Origin: Oscillospiraceae bacterium
GTDB lineage: Bacteria > Bacillota > Clostridia > Oscillospirales > Oscillospiraceae
Reading direction: 5' to 3'
Length of the DNA: 8,409 bases
Assembly (NCBI GenBank): GCA_017538775.1
Contig: JAFYIF010000085.1
Coordinates: 1-8,409 of the forward strand
Position numbers and translations under genes: made by a program. Below the pieces are notes generated by a model, which was given only the letters and a program-made list of their open reading frames with translations, ran no database searches and had not been told where the DNA came from. Below, piece by piece: positions 1 to 7,065 of the stretch; the stretch's first letter is position 1; the number at the start of each line of letters is the position of its first letter.

Positions 1-281
1 AGCACCAGCACGCGCCCGGCGCGGGAGAGCAGCTCCAGCGATTCATACCAGGCTTCGCTGTGCGCAAGGACGCAGTCGCGGATGAACGCGTTGTATTCCG
101 CCTGCTTCCGCTCCCTCGCCATCGCTTTGGACAGATCCTCACAGACTACAAGCTCAAAATAGATGCGCGCCTGATATAAATGTTGTTCAGGGTATTCATA
201 AACGCCCGCAGCTCCTCGCGTTTGTGGCGGAACTCCACAACGGAGGAGGCGAGAAAAACGATATGATGTTCATTCGGACAC
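1..281 (-). pseudogene. Decayed gene fragment, possible DUF4062/TIR-like N-terminal domain (partial)
   Basis: Reading the minus strand from about 281 gives protein-like sequence only if the frame is changed twice. The frame with codons starting at 271 reads EHHIVFLASSVVEFRHKREE and continues through AFMNTLNNIYIRR to a TAG at 148-146. The overlapping next frame takes over at about 164 with IYFELVVCEDLS, then ARERKQAEYNAFIRD, and stays open to the window edge. The only nearby starts (GTG at 281, ATG at 273) are out of frame with the first block: GTG TCC GAA is followed at once by TGA. At least two indels are therefore needed. The style (hydrophobic strand, SS, then a charged helix) recalls N-terminal domains such as DUF4062 or TIR-like domains fused to repeats in gut Firmicutes, but this is recall and not a search result. 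The stretch after FIRD (CVLAHSEAWYESLELLSRAG) may come from a later part of the gene joined by a deletion. It lies just downstream of ysxC on the same strand. No known function can be assigned. Confidence 0.6.
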
Positions 282-305
282 CTCTGATAATTTGAAAACT
301 ATTTT

Positions 306-890
306 TTAACAAATATATCGCTCAATCTCCCCCACCAGCGCCTCCCGGCCCGTTCCCTTCTCTGCGGAGAAGGGCAGCAGGGGCACGGTCTCCGGGAGGC
401 GGAGGGTCTCCCGGATCAGGCGGCAGTTCGGCTCGATCTCGCTTTTTTTCAGTTTGTCCAGTTTGTTGGCCACCACCAGCGTGGGGCGGCCGGAGCGGAG
501 GAACCAGTCTGCCATGGTGATGTCATTGGCCGTGGGCTTGTGGCGGGCGTCCACCAGCAGGACGCCCAGGCTGATGCGCGCCGGTTCGGAGAAGAAGGCC
601 TCCATCAATTTGGCCCAGCGGTCCCGCTCGGCCTGGCTGACCTTGGCGTAGCCGTAGCCGGGGAGATCGACGAAATAGGCCCTGCCGTCGATGAGGAAGT
701 AGTTGACGTGGACGGTCTTGCCTGGCTGGGCCCCCACGCGGGCGAAGTTTTTCCGGTTCAGGACCCGGTTGATGACGGAGCTTTTGCCCACGTTGCTCTT
801 GCCCGCGAAGACGATGGCCGGTTTGCCGTCCCGGAGGAAGTCCGCCGGACGGGCGGCGGACTTGACGAATGCGACGTTTTGCAGGTTCAT
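306..890 (-). CDS. ysxC: Ribosome biogenesis GTP-binding protein YsxC/EngB (YihA family)
   Basis: This is a TrmE-Era-EngA-EngB-Septin class GTPase that acts in assembly of the 50S ribosomal subunit in the cytoplasm. The 194-residue product has the usual family length and all five G motifs: G1 GKSNVGKSS at residues 30-38, G2 threonine in PGKT at 56-59, G3 DLPGYGYAK from 75, G4 NKLDK at 142-146 and G5 SAEKGTG at 175-181. The G4 motif is NKxD, where many EngB proteins have TKxD; both fit guanine recognition. The start is the ATG at 890, only 10 nt after the lon stop codon. No GGAGG-type site precedes it, so translation is probably coupled to lon. It is the last gene of the cluster. No intrinsic terminator is visible after its TAA; the sequence turns AT-rich and enters the decayed gene on the same strand. 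Confidence 0.96.
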   Translation of the reverse strand: MNLQNVAFVKSAARPADFLRDGKPAIVFAGKSNVGKSSVINRVLNRKNFARVGAQPGKTVHVNYFLIDGRAYFVDLPGYGYAKVSQAERDRWAKLMEAFFSEPARISLGVLLVDARHKPTANDITMADWFLRSGRPTLVVANKLDKLKKSEIEPNCRLIRETLRLPETVPLLPFSAEKGTGREALVGEIERYIC

Positions 891-900
891 CGGGGCACGC

Positions 901-3303
901 TCACTGTCTCACCTGCCGGCGGTGGGGCTGCTCCGGGTCCGGGATCAGCACGGGCTGCGGCGCTTCCGGATCGCCGCGCAGCAGCACGGTGTCCAGGATC
1001 CGGTCCACATGGTCGGTGGGGATGAAGTTCAGGGCCTGGCGCACCAGCGGGTCGATGTCCTCCAGGTCTTTCTCGTTCTCGGCGGGGATGATGACCGTGT
1101 GGATGCCCAGACGCAGGGCGGCCATGGTCTTCTCTTTCAGCCCGCCGATGGGCATGACCCGGCCCCGCAGACTGATCTCCCCGGTCATGGCGATGTCGTG
1201 CCGGACGGGCAGGCCGGTGAGGGCGCTGATGACCGCCACGGTGATGGTGATGCCCGCGCTGGGGCCGTCCTTGGGGATGGCGCCCTCCGGGAAGTGGATG
1301 TGGATGTCCCGGTTCTGATAGAAGTCCGGGTCGATGCCCAGGGCGGTGCAGCGGGAGCGGATGTAGCTGACGGCGGCCCGGGCCGACTCTTTCATCACGT
1401 CGCCCAGGTTGCCGGTGAGCTCCAGCTTCCCGGAGCCGGGCAGGACGCTGACCTCCACATCCAGCACTTCCCCGCCCACCTGGGTCCAGGCCAGGCCGTG
1501 GACCAGGCCCACCTCGTCCTTGAGGGGCAGACGGCTGGTGCGGTATTTCGGGATGCCCAGCAGGGCCTCCACCTGTCCGGCGCGGAGGCTGACGCTTTTC
1601 TTCGTCCCCTCCGCCAGCATCCGGGCGGTCTTGCGGCAGAGGGCGGCCAGCTCCCGTTCCAGCACGCGGACGCCGCTCTCCCGGGTGTAGTCGGCGATGA
1701 TCTCCCGGAGGGCGTCGTCGCTGACCCGGAGCGTGGCGGCGCTCAGGCCGTGGCGCTTCCGCTGCTTGGGCAGCAGATGCTCTTTGGCGATGTGCAGCTT
1801 TTCCTCGTCGGTGTAGCTGCCCAGGGTGATGAGCTCCATCCGGTCCAGCAGCGGGCGGGGGATCGTGTCGGCGGTGTTGGCGGTGGTGATGAAAAACACC
1901 TCGCGCAGGTCCACCGGGATCTCCAGATAGTGGTCCCGGAACGCGCCGTTCTGCTCGCTGTCCAGGGCCTCCAGCAGCGCCGCGGAGGGGTCGCCCCGGT
2001 AGTCGCTGCCCAGCTTGTCGATCTCGTCCAGCACCATGACGGGGTTCATGCTCCCCGCCTGGCGCAGACCCTCCAGAATGCGGCCCGGCATGGCCCCCAC
2101 ATAGGTCTTCCGGTGGCCGCGGATCTCCGCCTCGTCGTGGACGCCGCCCAGGGAGATGCGGGCCAGCTTCCGCCCGGTGGCCCGGGCGATGCTCATGGCC
2201 ACGCTGGTCTTGCCCACGCCCGGCGGCCCCACCAGGCACAGTACCCCGCCCCGCAGCTCCGGGGCCAGCTGCCGCACGGCCAGGTATTCCAGAATGCGGT
2301 CTTTCACCTTTTCCAGCCCGTAGTGGTCCTCATCCAGCACCCGGCGGGCCTTCTGCACGTCCACCGTGTCCTTCGTGCGGACGTTCCAGGGCAGCTCCAG
2401 CACCGTGTCCAGATAGCCCCGCAGCACCGCGCCCTCGCTGCTGCCGTAGGGCTGCCTGGCCAGGTGGCCCAGGTCTTTCAGCAGACGCTCCTCGCTCTCC
2501 CGGGGCAGGTGCAGGGCCAGGATGCGCTTGCGGTAGTCCTCCTGTTCCTCCGGCTGCTCCTCGCCCTCCCCCAGTTCCTGGCGGATGAGCTTGAGCTGCT
2601 CGCGCAGATAGTAGTCCCGCTGGGCCCGGTCCATCTCCTGCCGGGTGTGCTCGTCCAGCTCCTTTTCCAGGGTCTGGATCTCAATCTCCTGCCGCAGCAG
2701 GCGGTCCACCAGCTCCAGACGGCGGGTGGGGTGCAGTTCCTCCAGGACCTGCTGCTTGCGCTCAAAGCTGCTCAGGGTGTACTGGGCCACAAAGTCCGCG
2801 ACGAAGCCCGCGTCGTCGCTGTCCAGCAGCCGCAGAAAGCGCTCCGGCATGGGCTGGCCCATGAGCTCGCAGAACGTCTGGAACTGGCCGAGACAGTGGC
2901 GGATCAGCGCCTCCCGGCGGGCGGCGCTCAGGCGGGTGGCCGGCGTGGGGAGCGGGGCCACCTCGGCGCTGAAGTAGGGGGCGGCCTCCCGGACGCTGAG
3001 AATCCGGGCGCGGTAGAGGCCCTCCACCATCACCTTCACCAGATTGCCGCCGGGGATGCGGAGCATCTGGCGCACGGAACAGACCGTTCCCACGGCGTAC
3101 AGCTCCTGCCGCCGGGGCATCGGGGCGGTGACATCCGACTGGGTCACCAGGAAGATCTCCTGGTTCTCCCCCAGCGCGGCGTTCAGGGCGGCGACGCTCA
3201 TGGGCCGCTCCACCTCAAAGCTCAGAAGCACGCCGGGAAAGGCCGTGACGCCCCGCAGGGGCAGCAGGGGCAGCAGCGCGGTCTGTCTGGTCTCTTCGTT
3301 CAT
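901..3303 (-). CDS. lon: ATP-dependent endopeptidase Lon (LonA type)
   Basis: Lon is a cytoplasmic AAA+ protease that unfolds and degrades damaged and some regulatory proteins, with ATPase and peptidase on one chain. The 800-residue product has the LonA layout: substrate-binding N-domain (LLPLRGVTAFPG at about 11-22, to about residue 200), a charged coiled-coil-like stretch at about 200-250, the AAA+ module with Walker A GPPGVGKT at 359-366 and Walker B VMVLDEID at 422-429, then the protease domain from about 595. The catalytic dyad is Ser682 in KDGPSAG and Lys725 in GGLKEK, 43 residues apart as in Escherichia coli Lon. After about residue 771 there is a short Pro/Arg-rich tail ending RRQVRQ, probably dispensable (inference). 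The ATG at 3303 has AGGAGG at 3311-3316 with a 7-nt spacer. A 13-bp hairpin lies between clpX and this gene. The absence of a LonB-like paralogue between clpX and lon differs from Bacillus. Confidence 0.97.
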   Translation of the reverse strand: MNEETRQTALLPLLPLRGVTAFPGVLLSFEVERPMSVAALNAALGENQEIFLVTQSDVTAPMPRRQELYAVGTVCSVRQMLRIPGGNLVKVMVEGLYRARILSVREAAPYFSAEVAPLPTPATRLSAARREALIRHCLGQFQTFCELMGQPMPERFLRLLDSDDAGFVADFVAQYTLSSFERKQQVLEELHPTRRLELVDRLLRQEIEIQTLEKELDEHTRQEMDRAQRDYYLREQLKLIRQELGEGEEQPEEQEDYRKRILALHLPRESEERLLKDLGHLARQPYGSSEGAVLRGYLDTVLELPWNVRTKDTVDVQKARRVLDEDHYGLEKVKDRILEYLAVRQLAPELRGGVLCLVGPPGVGKTSVAMSIARATGRKLARISLGGVHDEAEIRGHRKTYVGAMPGRILEGLRQAGSMNPVMVLDEIDKLGSDYRGDPSAALLEALDSEQNGAFRDHYLEIPVDLREVFFITTANTADTIPRPLLDRMELITLGSYTDEEKLHIAKEHLLPKQRKRHGLSAATLRVSDDALREIIADYTRESGVRVLERELAALCRKTARMLAEGTKKSVSLRAGQVEALLGIPKYRTSRLPLKDEVGLVHGLAWTQVGGEVLDVEVSVLPGSGKLELTGNLGDVMKESARAAVSYIRSRCTALGIDPDFYQNRDIHIHFPEGAIPKDGPSAGITITVAVISALTGLPVRHDIAMTGEISLRGRVMPIGGLKEKTMAALRLGIHTVIIPAENEKDLEDIDPLVRQALNFIPTDHVDRILDTVLLRGDPEAPQPVLIPDPEQPHRRQVRQ

Positions 3304-3310
3304 CTTCCAG

Positions 3311-3316
3311 CCTCCT
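3311..3316 (-). promoter_or_regulatory. Ribosome binding site of lon
   Basis: AGGAGG on the minus strand, 7 nt from the lon ATG. It fixes the start at 3303 and lies just downstream of the clpX-lon hairpin. Confidence 0.9.
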
Positions 3317-3332
3317 TTCGGGGGGTTGTCAG

Positions 3333-3363
3333 CTACGGCGGCGGGGTTTGCCCGCCGCCGTAG
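3333..3363 (-). other. Perfect GC-rich hairpin in the clpX-lon spacer, no U-tract
   Basis: CTACGGCGGCGGG at 3333-3345 is the exact reverse complement of 3351-3363, giving a 13-bp stem with a 5-nt loop. On the mRNA strand the hairpin starts about 9 nt after the clpX stop codon and is followed by CTGACAACC, not by a run of U. It therefore does not fit a standard intrinsic terminator. It could be an RNA processing or stabilising element or a weak attenuator, which is inference. Confidence 0.75.
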
Positions 3364-3371
3364 GATTCGAG

Positions 3372-4631
3372 TTATGCTTCCCGGATGATCTCCGGGTCGG
3401 TGCCGTTGCGGATGCAGTCGGCGGTGATGATCACCCGGCGGATGCTCGGGTCGCTGGGCACCTCGTACATCACCCGGGTCATGGTGTTCTCCATCACGCT
3501 GCGCAGACCCCGGGCGCCGATCTCCATGGCGATGGCCTTGTCGGCGATGGCCTCCAGCGCCGCGTCCTCGTAGATCAGCTCCACGTTGTCCATCTCCATC
3601 AGGGCCTTGTACTGCTTGGTCAGCGCGTTTTTCGGCTCCGTCAGGATGTGGACCAGGTCCTCCCGGCTCAGGGAGTTCAGAGGGCAGATGACCGGCAGAC
3701 GGCCAATCAGCTCCGGGATGATGCCGAAGCGCAGGATGTCGTGCTGCTGGACGTGCTGCAGCACTTCGCCCAGGTTGCGCTCCCGGGCGCTGCGGATCTC
3801 CGCTTCGAAGCCCATGCTCTTGCGGTCCAGGCGCTGCTCGATGATCTTCTCGATGCCGTCAAAGGCGCCGCCGCAGATGAACATGCTGTTGGTGGTGTCG
3901 ATGTGGATGAAGTCCTGTTGGGGGTGCTTGCGCCCGCCCTGGGGCGGGACGGCGGCCACCGTGCCCTCCAGAATCTTCAGCAGAGCCTGCTGCACCCCCT
4001 CGCCGGACACGTCCCGGGTGATGGAGGTGTTCTCGCTCTTGCGGCTGATCTTGTCCAGCTCGTCGATGTAGATGATGCCGCGCTGGGCCCGCTCCACGTC
4101 GAAGTCGGCGGCCTGCAGCAGCCGCAGCAGGATGTTTTCCACGTCCTCGCCCACATAGCCGGCCTCCGTCAGGGTCGTGGCGTCGGCGATGGCGAAGGGC
4201 ACGTCCAGCATCCGCGCCATGGTCTGGGCAAAGAGGGTCTTGCCGCTGCCGGTGGGGCCGATCAGCAGGATGTTGCTCTTTTGCAGCTGCACGTCGCTGT
4301 CCTGGAAGCCGTGGAAAATGCGCTTATAGTGGTTGTAGACCGCCACGGACAGGGCCACCTTGGCCCGCTCCTGTCCCACGATGTAGTCGTCCAGCACCTG
4401 CCGGATCTCCGTGGGCTTGGGCAGATTGGCGGGCACCAGGTCCGCACGCTCGCCGCCGGAAGGAGGGGGATAGCTCTCCGCATAGTCCGCGCCCACGATG
4501 TCCATGCAGAGACGGACACAGTCGTCGCAGATATAGGCTCCGTTGCCCGCGATCAGGCGGTTCACCTGGGACTGCGGCTTGCCGCAGAAGGAACAGCGGA
4601 TGCTGCCTTTTCCCGAGTCAGACTTTGCCAT
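3372..4631 (-). CDS. clpX: ATP-dependent Clp protease ATP-binding subunit ClpX
   Basis: ClpX is the hexameric AAA+ unfoldase that recognises tagged or damaged proteins and threads them into ClpP; it can also remodel complexes alone. The 419-residue product matches the family length. The N-terminal zinc-binding domain has Cys13, Cys16, Cys35 and Cys38. The AAA+ domain has Walker A GPTGSGKT at 125-132, the pore-1 loop GYVG at 158-161, Walker [10 protein letters not shown] at 186-194, the RKH pore loop at 234-236, ELIGRLPV with the arginine finger at 307-314, and sensor 2 GARGLR at 372-377. Nothing essential is missing. The ATG at 4631 is preceded by AAAGGAAA at 4642-4649, a weaker site with a rather long spacer of about 12 nt. 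The gene follows clpP with a 100-nt spacer containing a strong hairpin, so its level relative to clpP may be set after transcription (inference). Confidence 0.98.
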   Translation of the reverse strand: MAKSDSGKGSIRCSFCGKPQSQVNRLIAGNGAYICDDCVRLCMDIVGADYAESYPPPSGGERADLVPANLPKPTEIRQVLDDYIVGQERAKVALSVAVYNHYKRIFHGFQDSDVQLQKSNILLIGPTGSGKTLFAQTMARMLDVPFAIADATTLTEAGYVGEDVENILLRLLQAADFDVERAQRGIIYIDELDKISRKSENTSITRDVSGEGVQQALLKILEGTVAAVPPQGGRKHPQQDFIHIDTTNSMFICGGAFDGIEKIIEQRLDRKSMGFEAEIRSARERNLGEVLQHVQQHDILRFGIIPELIGRLPVICPLNSLSREDLVHILTEPKNALTKQYKALMEMDNVELIYEDAALEAIADKAIAMEIGARGLRSVMENTMTRVMYEVPSDPSIRRVIITADCIRNGTDPEIIREA

Positions 4632-4692
4632 AATTTCTGGATTTCCTTTTCTGAAAAAATCGGTTTTCGCGCTGAGTTTTCTTGTTGAGACG

Positions 4693-4722
4693 GAGAGGGA
4701 CGCCGGCAGCGGCGTCCCTCTC
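4693..4722 (-). other. Perfect 13-bp hairpin in the clpP-clpX spacer, no U-tract
   Basis: GAGAGGGACGCCG at 4693-4705 pairs perfectly with 4710-4722, leaving a GCAG loop at 4706-4709. The hairpin starts 9 nt after the clpP stop codon in the direction of transcription. It is followed by CGTCTCAACAAG and an A-rich stretch, not by U residues, on either strand. The stem is strong enough to slow polymerase or protect a 3' end, but the usual termination signal is missing. Confidence 0.8.
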
Positions 4723-4731
4723 GCTGGTCGG

Positions 4732-5313
4732 TCAGCGCCTGAAGATGACCTTGTCGATCAGGCCGTAATCCCGGGCCTGCTCGGCGGTCATATAGTTGTC
4801 GCGCTCGCAGTCGGCGCGGACGGTCTCCATCGGCTTGCCGGTGTTCTCGGACAGGATGCGCGTCAGCTTCTCTTTGATTTTCAAGATCTGCTGGGCGTGG
4901 ATCTCGATGTCCGTGGCCTGACCCTGGAAGCCGCCCAGGGGCTGGTGGATCATGATCTCCGCGTTGGGCAGGGCGATGCGCTTGCCCTTCGCCCCGCTGG
5001 ACAGCAGGAACGCGCCCATGCTGGCGGCCATGCCGATGCAGATGGTGGACACGTCGCACTTGATGTACTGCATCGTGTCATAGATGGCCAGGCCGCTGGT
5101 GACGCTGCCGCCGGGGGAGTTGATGTAGAACTGGATGTCCTTGTCCGGGTCCTGGGCCTCCAGATAGAGCAGCTGGGCCACCACCAGACTGGCGGTCACG
5201 TCGTTGACCTCTTCGCTGAGCATGATAATCCGGTCGTTCAGCAGACGGGAGAAGATGTCATAGGACCGCTCTCCCCTGCTGGTCTGTTCCACTACATACG
5301 GTACCAGACTCAT
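4732..5313 (-). CDS. clpP: ATP-dependent Clp protease proteolytic subunit ClpP
   Basis: ClpP is the self-compartmentalised serine peptidase that forms a 14-subunit barrel and degrades chains delivered by ClpX or other Clp ATPases. The 193-residue product contains the full catalytic triad at the standard numbering: Ser98 in GMAASMGAF, His123 in MIHQPLGG and Asp172 in CERDNYM. The oligomerisation and substrate strand INSPGGS at 64-70 is intact. The N-terminus is [10 protein letters not shown], close to the mature end in homologues, so the propeptide is short or absent. The ATG at 5313 has a near-perfect AAAGGAGGT at 5321-5329, 8 nt between AGGAGG and the start codon. It sits between tig and clpX, the usual order in clostridia and proteobacteria, whereas Bacillus keeps clpP elsewhere. 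No CtsR operator is seen in its upstream spacer. Confidence 0.98.
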   Translation of the reverse strand: MSLVPYVVEQTSRGERSYDIFSRLLNDRIIMLSEEVNDVTASLVVAQLLYLEAQDPDKDIQFYINSPGGSVTSGLAIYDTMQYIKCDVSTICIGMAASMGAFLLSSGAKGKRIALPNAEIMIHQPLGGFQGQATDIEIHAQQILKIKEKLTRILSENTGKPMETVRADCERDNYMTAEQARDYGLIDKVIFRR

Positions 5314-5320
5314 GTTGGGT

Positions 5321-5329
5321 ACCTCCTTT
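5321..5329 (-). promoter_or_regulatory. Ribosome binding site of clpP
   Basis: AAAGGAGGT on the minus strand, nearly a full match to the anti-Shine-Dalgarno sequence, supporting the start at 5313. It is the strongest such site in the window. Confidence 0.9.
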
Positions 5330-5339
5330 GCTGTGCTGC

Positions 5340-5361
5340 GCTCCCCGTTTGCCAGGGGAGC
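5340..5361 (-). other. 7-bp hairpin in the tig-clpP spacer, no U-tract
   Basis: GCTCCCC at 5340-5346 pairs with GGGGAGC at 5355-5361 around an 8-nt loop. It lies between the tig stop codon (5382-5384) and the clpP ribosome binding site. The following transcript is GCAGCACAGCAAAGG, with no U-run. It is shorter than the two hairpins further down the cluster but placed in the same way. Confidence 0.55.
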
Positions 5362-5381
5362 ATATCCCTTCCGCCGGGAAA

Positions 5382-6878
5382 TTATACCTGGGTCTCCTCC
5401 GGGGCGGCAGGGGCTTCGATCTTCTCCGGGGCCGCGGGGGCCTCGATCTTCTCCGGGACCTCCGGGGCGGCGGGTGCCTCGATCTTCTCAGGGGCCGCGG
5501 CAGGGGCTTCGACCTCGGCGGGGGCTTCCGCCTCAGCGGGAGCTTCTGCCTCAGCGGGGGCTTCGGCTTCGGCGGGGGCCGCTTCTTCCTGCTCGCTCTC
5601 CGGCTTGTCGGTGGCGACGCCGTTGGCCAGGATGAAGTCGGCGGCCTTCTTGCGGGTCAGCTCGCCCTTCACGACCTCTTCCTTCAGCACGGACTTGAGA
5701 TAGTCCAGGTCCATCTCGTACTTCTCCGCGCTCTTCTTGTACTCTTCCTCGATCTCCTCGGCGGTGGGGATCAGGCCCTCCAGCTGGGCGATCTTCTCCA
5801 GCATCAGCTCGCTGCGGACCTCGCTCTCCGCCTGGGGGCGCATGAAGCTGCGGAACCCGGCCTCGTTCATGTTCAGCATGGCCAGATACTGGTCCAGGGT
5901 GTAGCCCTGCACGGAGACGCTGCGGGAGTACTCCTCCACAATGGCCTCCAGCCGGGCCTTGATCATCACATCGGGGATGCTGACGGTGACGCCCTCGGCG
6001 GCCTTGCTCATCAGGGCGCTGCGGAAACCGGCGGTGTTCCGCTCCTCGGCCTTGGTCTCCAGATCCCGGCGCAGGCTGTCCCGGTAGGCTTCCAGCGTGT
6101 CGTACTCGCTGACATCCTGGGCAAAATCGTCGTCCAGCTCGGGGAGCTGCTCCTCCTGAACCTCGTGGACCTTGACCTTGAAGACCGCGTCCTTGCCGCC
6201 CAGCTCGTTGCCGTAATCCTCCGGGAAGGTGACGGGCAGATCCCGCTCCTCCTCGGCTACGGCGCCCACCAGCTGGTCCTCGAAGCCGGGGATGAAGGTG
6301 CCGGAGCCCAGCTTGAGCTTGTAATTCTCCGCCTTGCCGCCCTTGAAGCGCTTGCCGTTCAGATAGCCGTCAAAGTCGATGAGAAGGGTGTCGCCGTTTT
6401 GGGCGGGACGGTCCACGGCCAGGAAGCGGGCGTTGCGCTTCTGCACGGCGCGCAGCTCCGCGTCCACCTGTTCGTCCGTCACGTTGACGGCGGGCTTGTA
6501 GGCGCTGAGGCCCTTGTACTGGCCCAGGGTCACCTCGGGATAGAGGGCAACTTCAAAGCTGATGGTCAGGCTCTTGTCGTCGTCCACCTTGTAGTCGGTG
6601 ATGGCGGGGTCGCCCACCGTGCGGTCCTCGACCGCTTCCAGACCGGCGCGGAAGCACTCCAGCGCAATGGCCTCCATCGCGTCTTCATAGAACACGCCCT
6701 CGCCGTAGAGGTTCTCCACCAGCTTGCGGGGGGCCTTGCCCTTGCGGAAGCCGGGGATCAGGATGTTCTTCCGGTTTTTCAGATAGGCCTTGTTGACCTC
6801 CTGCTCAAAGCGCTCTGGTTCGACCGTGACCTGAAAACGCACGTTGCCGTCTTTTCTTTCGATGTTTTTTGTTTCCAT
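5382..6878 (-). CDS. tig: Trigger factor (ribosome-associated chaperone and peptidyl-prolyl isomerase)
   Basis: Trigger factor docks beside the ribosomal exit tunnel, shields nascent chains and has prolyl isomerase activity. The 498-residue product has the N-terminal ribosome-binding domain with the signature GFRKGKAP at residues 43-50, an FKBP-type isomerase domain at about 155-242 ([35 protein letters not shown]), and the C-terminal helical chaperone arms to about residue 425. The frame is open up to an ATG at 6998, but the start chosen is the ATG at 6878: it gives [15 protein letters not shown], has AGGAGG 7 nt upstream, and the longer version would run through the promoter. The protein exceeds the usual length of about 430 residues because of a low-complexity tail of about 68 residues rich in Pro, Ala and Glu. 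It is the first gene of the cluster, probably driven from 6954-6987. Confidence 0.97.
   Translation of the reverse strand: METKNIERKDGNVRFQVTVEPERFEQEVNKAYLKNRKNILIPGFRKGKAPRKLVENLYGEGVFYEDAMEAIALECFRAGLEAVEDRTVGDPAITDYKVDDDKSLTISFEVALYPEVTLGQYKGLSAYKPAVNVTDEQVDAELRAVQKRNARFLAVDRPAQNGDTLLIDFDGYLNGKRFKGGKAENYKLKLGSGTFIPGFEDQLVGAVAEEERDLPVTFPEDYGNELGGKDAVFKVKVHEVQEEQLPELDDDFAQDVSEYDTLEAYRDSLRRDLETKAEERNTAGFRSALMSKAAEGVTVSIPDVMIKARLEAIVEEYSRSVSVQGYTLDQYLAMLNMNEAGFRSFMRPQAESEVRSELMLEKIAQLEGLIPTAEEIEEEYKKSAEKYEMDLDYLKSVLKEEVVKGELTRKKAADFILANGVATDKPESEQEEAAPAEAEAPAEAEAPAEAEAPAEVEAPAAAPEKIEAPAAPEVPEKIEAPAAPEKIEAPAAPEETQV
5385..5588 (-). repeat. Repetitive Pro/Ala/Glu tail coded at the 3' end of tig
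   Basis: This covers codons 431-498 of tig. The first part repeats a six-residue unit, APAEAE, three times plus one variant APAEVE (about residues 434-457). The second part holds three copies of the nine-residue unit PEKIEAPAA at 463-471, 475-483 and 484-492, with a partial unit PEV between the first two. The DNA repeats are imperfect but closely related, so copy number could vary by slippage or recombination. The tail is acidic and predicted disordered from its composition. It is in frame and ends with the natural TAA, so it is part of the protein and not a frameshift artefact. Confidence 0.9.
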
Positions 6879-6885
6879 GGGGGTT

Positions 6886-6891
6886 CCTCCT
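6886..6891 (-). promoter_or_regulatory. Ribosome binding site of tig
   Basis: AGGAGG on the minus strand, 7 nt from the ATG at 6878. It decides in favour of this start over the longer open frame from 6998. Confidence 0.9.
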
Positions 6892-6897
6892 CGTATT

Positions 6898-6917
6898 CCG
6901 TCGGCCCTCGCCGACGG
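6898..6917 (-). other. Leader hairpin of tig mRNA with GAGG loop
   Basis: CCGTCGGC at 6898-6905 is the exact reverse complement of 6910-6917, giving an 8-bp GC-rich stem with a 4-nt loop. On the mRNA the loop reads GAGG, the same core as the true ribosome binding site that begins six nt after the stem. No U-run follows, so it is not a terminator. It lies inside the leader of about 70 nt expected from the promoter at 6954-6987. Confidence 0.7.
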
Positions 6918-6953
6918 TCTCTCTTCGCCTGTGGGCGGCTCATAAAACAGCGC

Positions 6954-6987
6954 ATTATAATATAGCAGACTCGCATGGAAAATGCAA
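6954..6987 (-). promoter_or_regulatory. Probable promoter of tig and the protease cluster
   Basis: On the minus strand TATAAT occupies 6954-6959, overlapping TATATT at 6959-6964. Two sigma-A style pairings are possible: TTGCAT at 6982-6987, 17 nt and TATATT, or TTTCCA at 6976-6981, 16 nt and the perfect TATAAT. Either gives a start near 6947-6952 and a leader of about 70 nt. I cannot choose between them from sequence. An inverted repeat overlaps the -35 side. No CtsR heptamers or CIRCE are present. Confidence 0.65.
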
Positions 6988-7000
6988 ACACTTTCCATGC
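6973..7000. promoter_or_regulatory. 9-bp inverted repeat over the tig -35 region, candidate operator
   Basis: GCATGGAAA at 6973-6981 and TTTCCATGC at 6992-7000 are perfect reverse complements separated by 10 nt, with half-site centres 19 bp apart, about two helical turns. The element covers the -35 side of the tig promoter. The geometry (9-N10-9) resembles CIRCE (9-N9-9), but the sequence is unrelated. No U-run flanks it, so a DNA-binding site is more likely than a terminator. The binding protein is unknown. Confidence 0.5.
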
Positions 7001-7065
7001 CGTTCCTGTGAAATTTCTGTAAATCCCGGGAGTTTGTCAGCCAGAATCAAGACAAGAGCCAGAAA

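Noticed and set aside
285..309. Weak promoter-like pair TTGTTA and TATCAG on the minus strand ahead of the decayed gene
   Set aside because: The -10 matches poorly and the -35 overlaps the ysxC stop codon; AT-rich sequence makes chance matches likely.
887..2239. Second minus-strand frame of 450 codons within lon
   Set aside because: Rich in Pro, Arg and Gly as expected from an off-frame reading of GC-rich DNA, with no domain.
703..3363. Plus-strand open frame of 886 codons opposite lon
   Set aside because: It is an antisense shadow of a GC-rich gene: its protein is a monotonous mix of Gln, Leu, His, Gly and Asp without motifs, while the opposite strand encodes a complete Lon.
3348..4688. 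Plus-strand open frame of 446 codons opposite clpX
   Set aside because: Antisense shadow with low-complexity composition; clpX on the other strand is complete and has all motifs.
5328..6965. Plus-strand open frame of 545 codons opposite tig
   Set aside because: Antisense shadow; its glycine and serine repeats are just the reverse reading of the trigger factor tail.
6879..6998. N-terminal extension of tig from an upstream ATG at 6998
   Set aside because: It would pass through the promoter, palindrome and leader hairpin, has no ribosome binding site, and is unlike the start of the trigger factor family.
7040..7064. Direct repeat GCCAGAA at 7040-7046 and 7058-7064
   Set aside because: Seven bases occurring twice is too short to support a target duplication or operator without comparative data.
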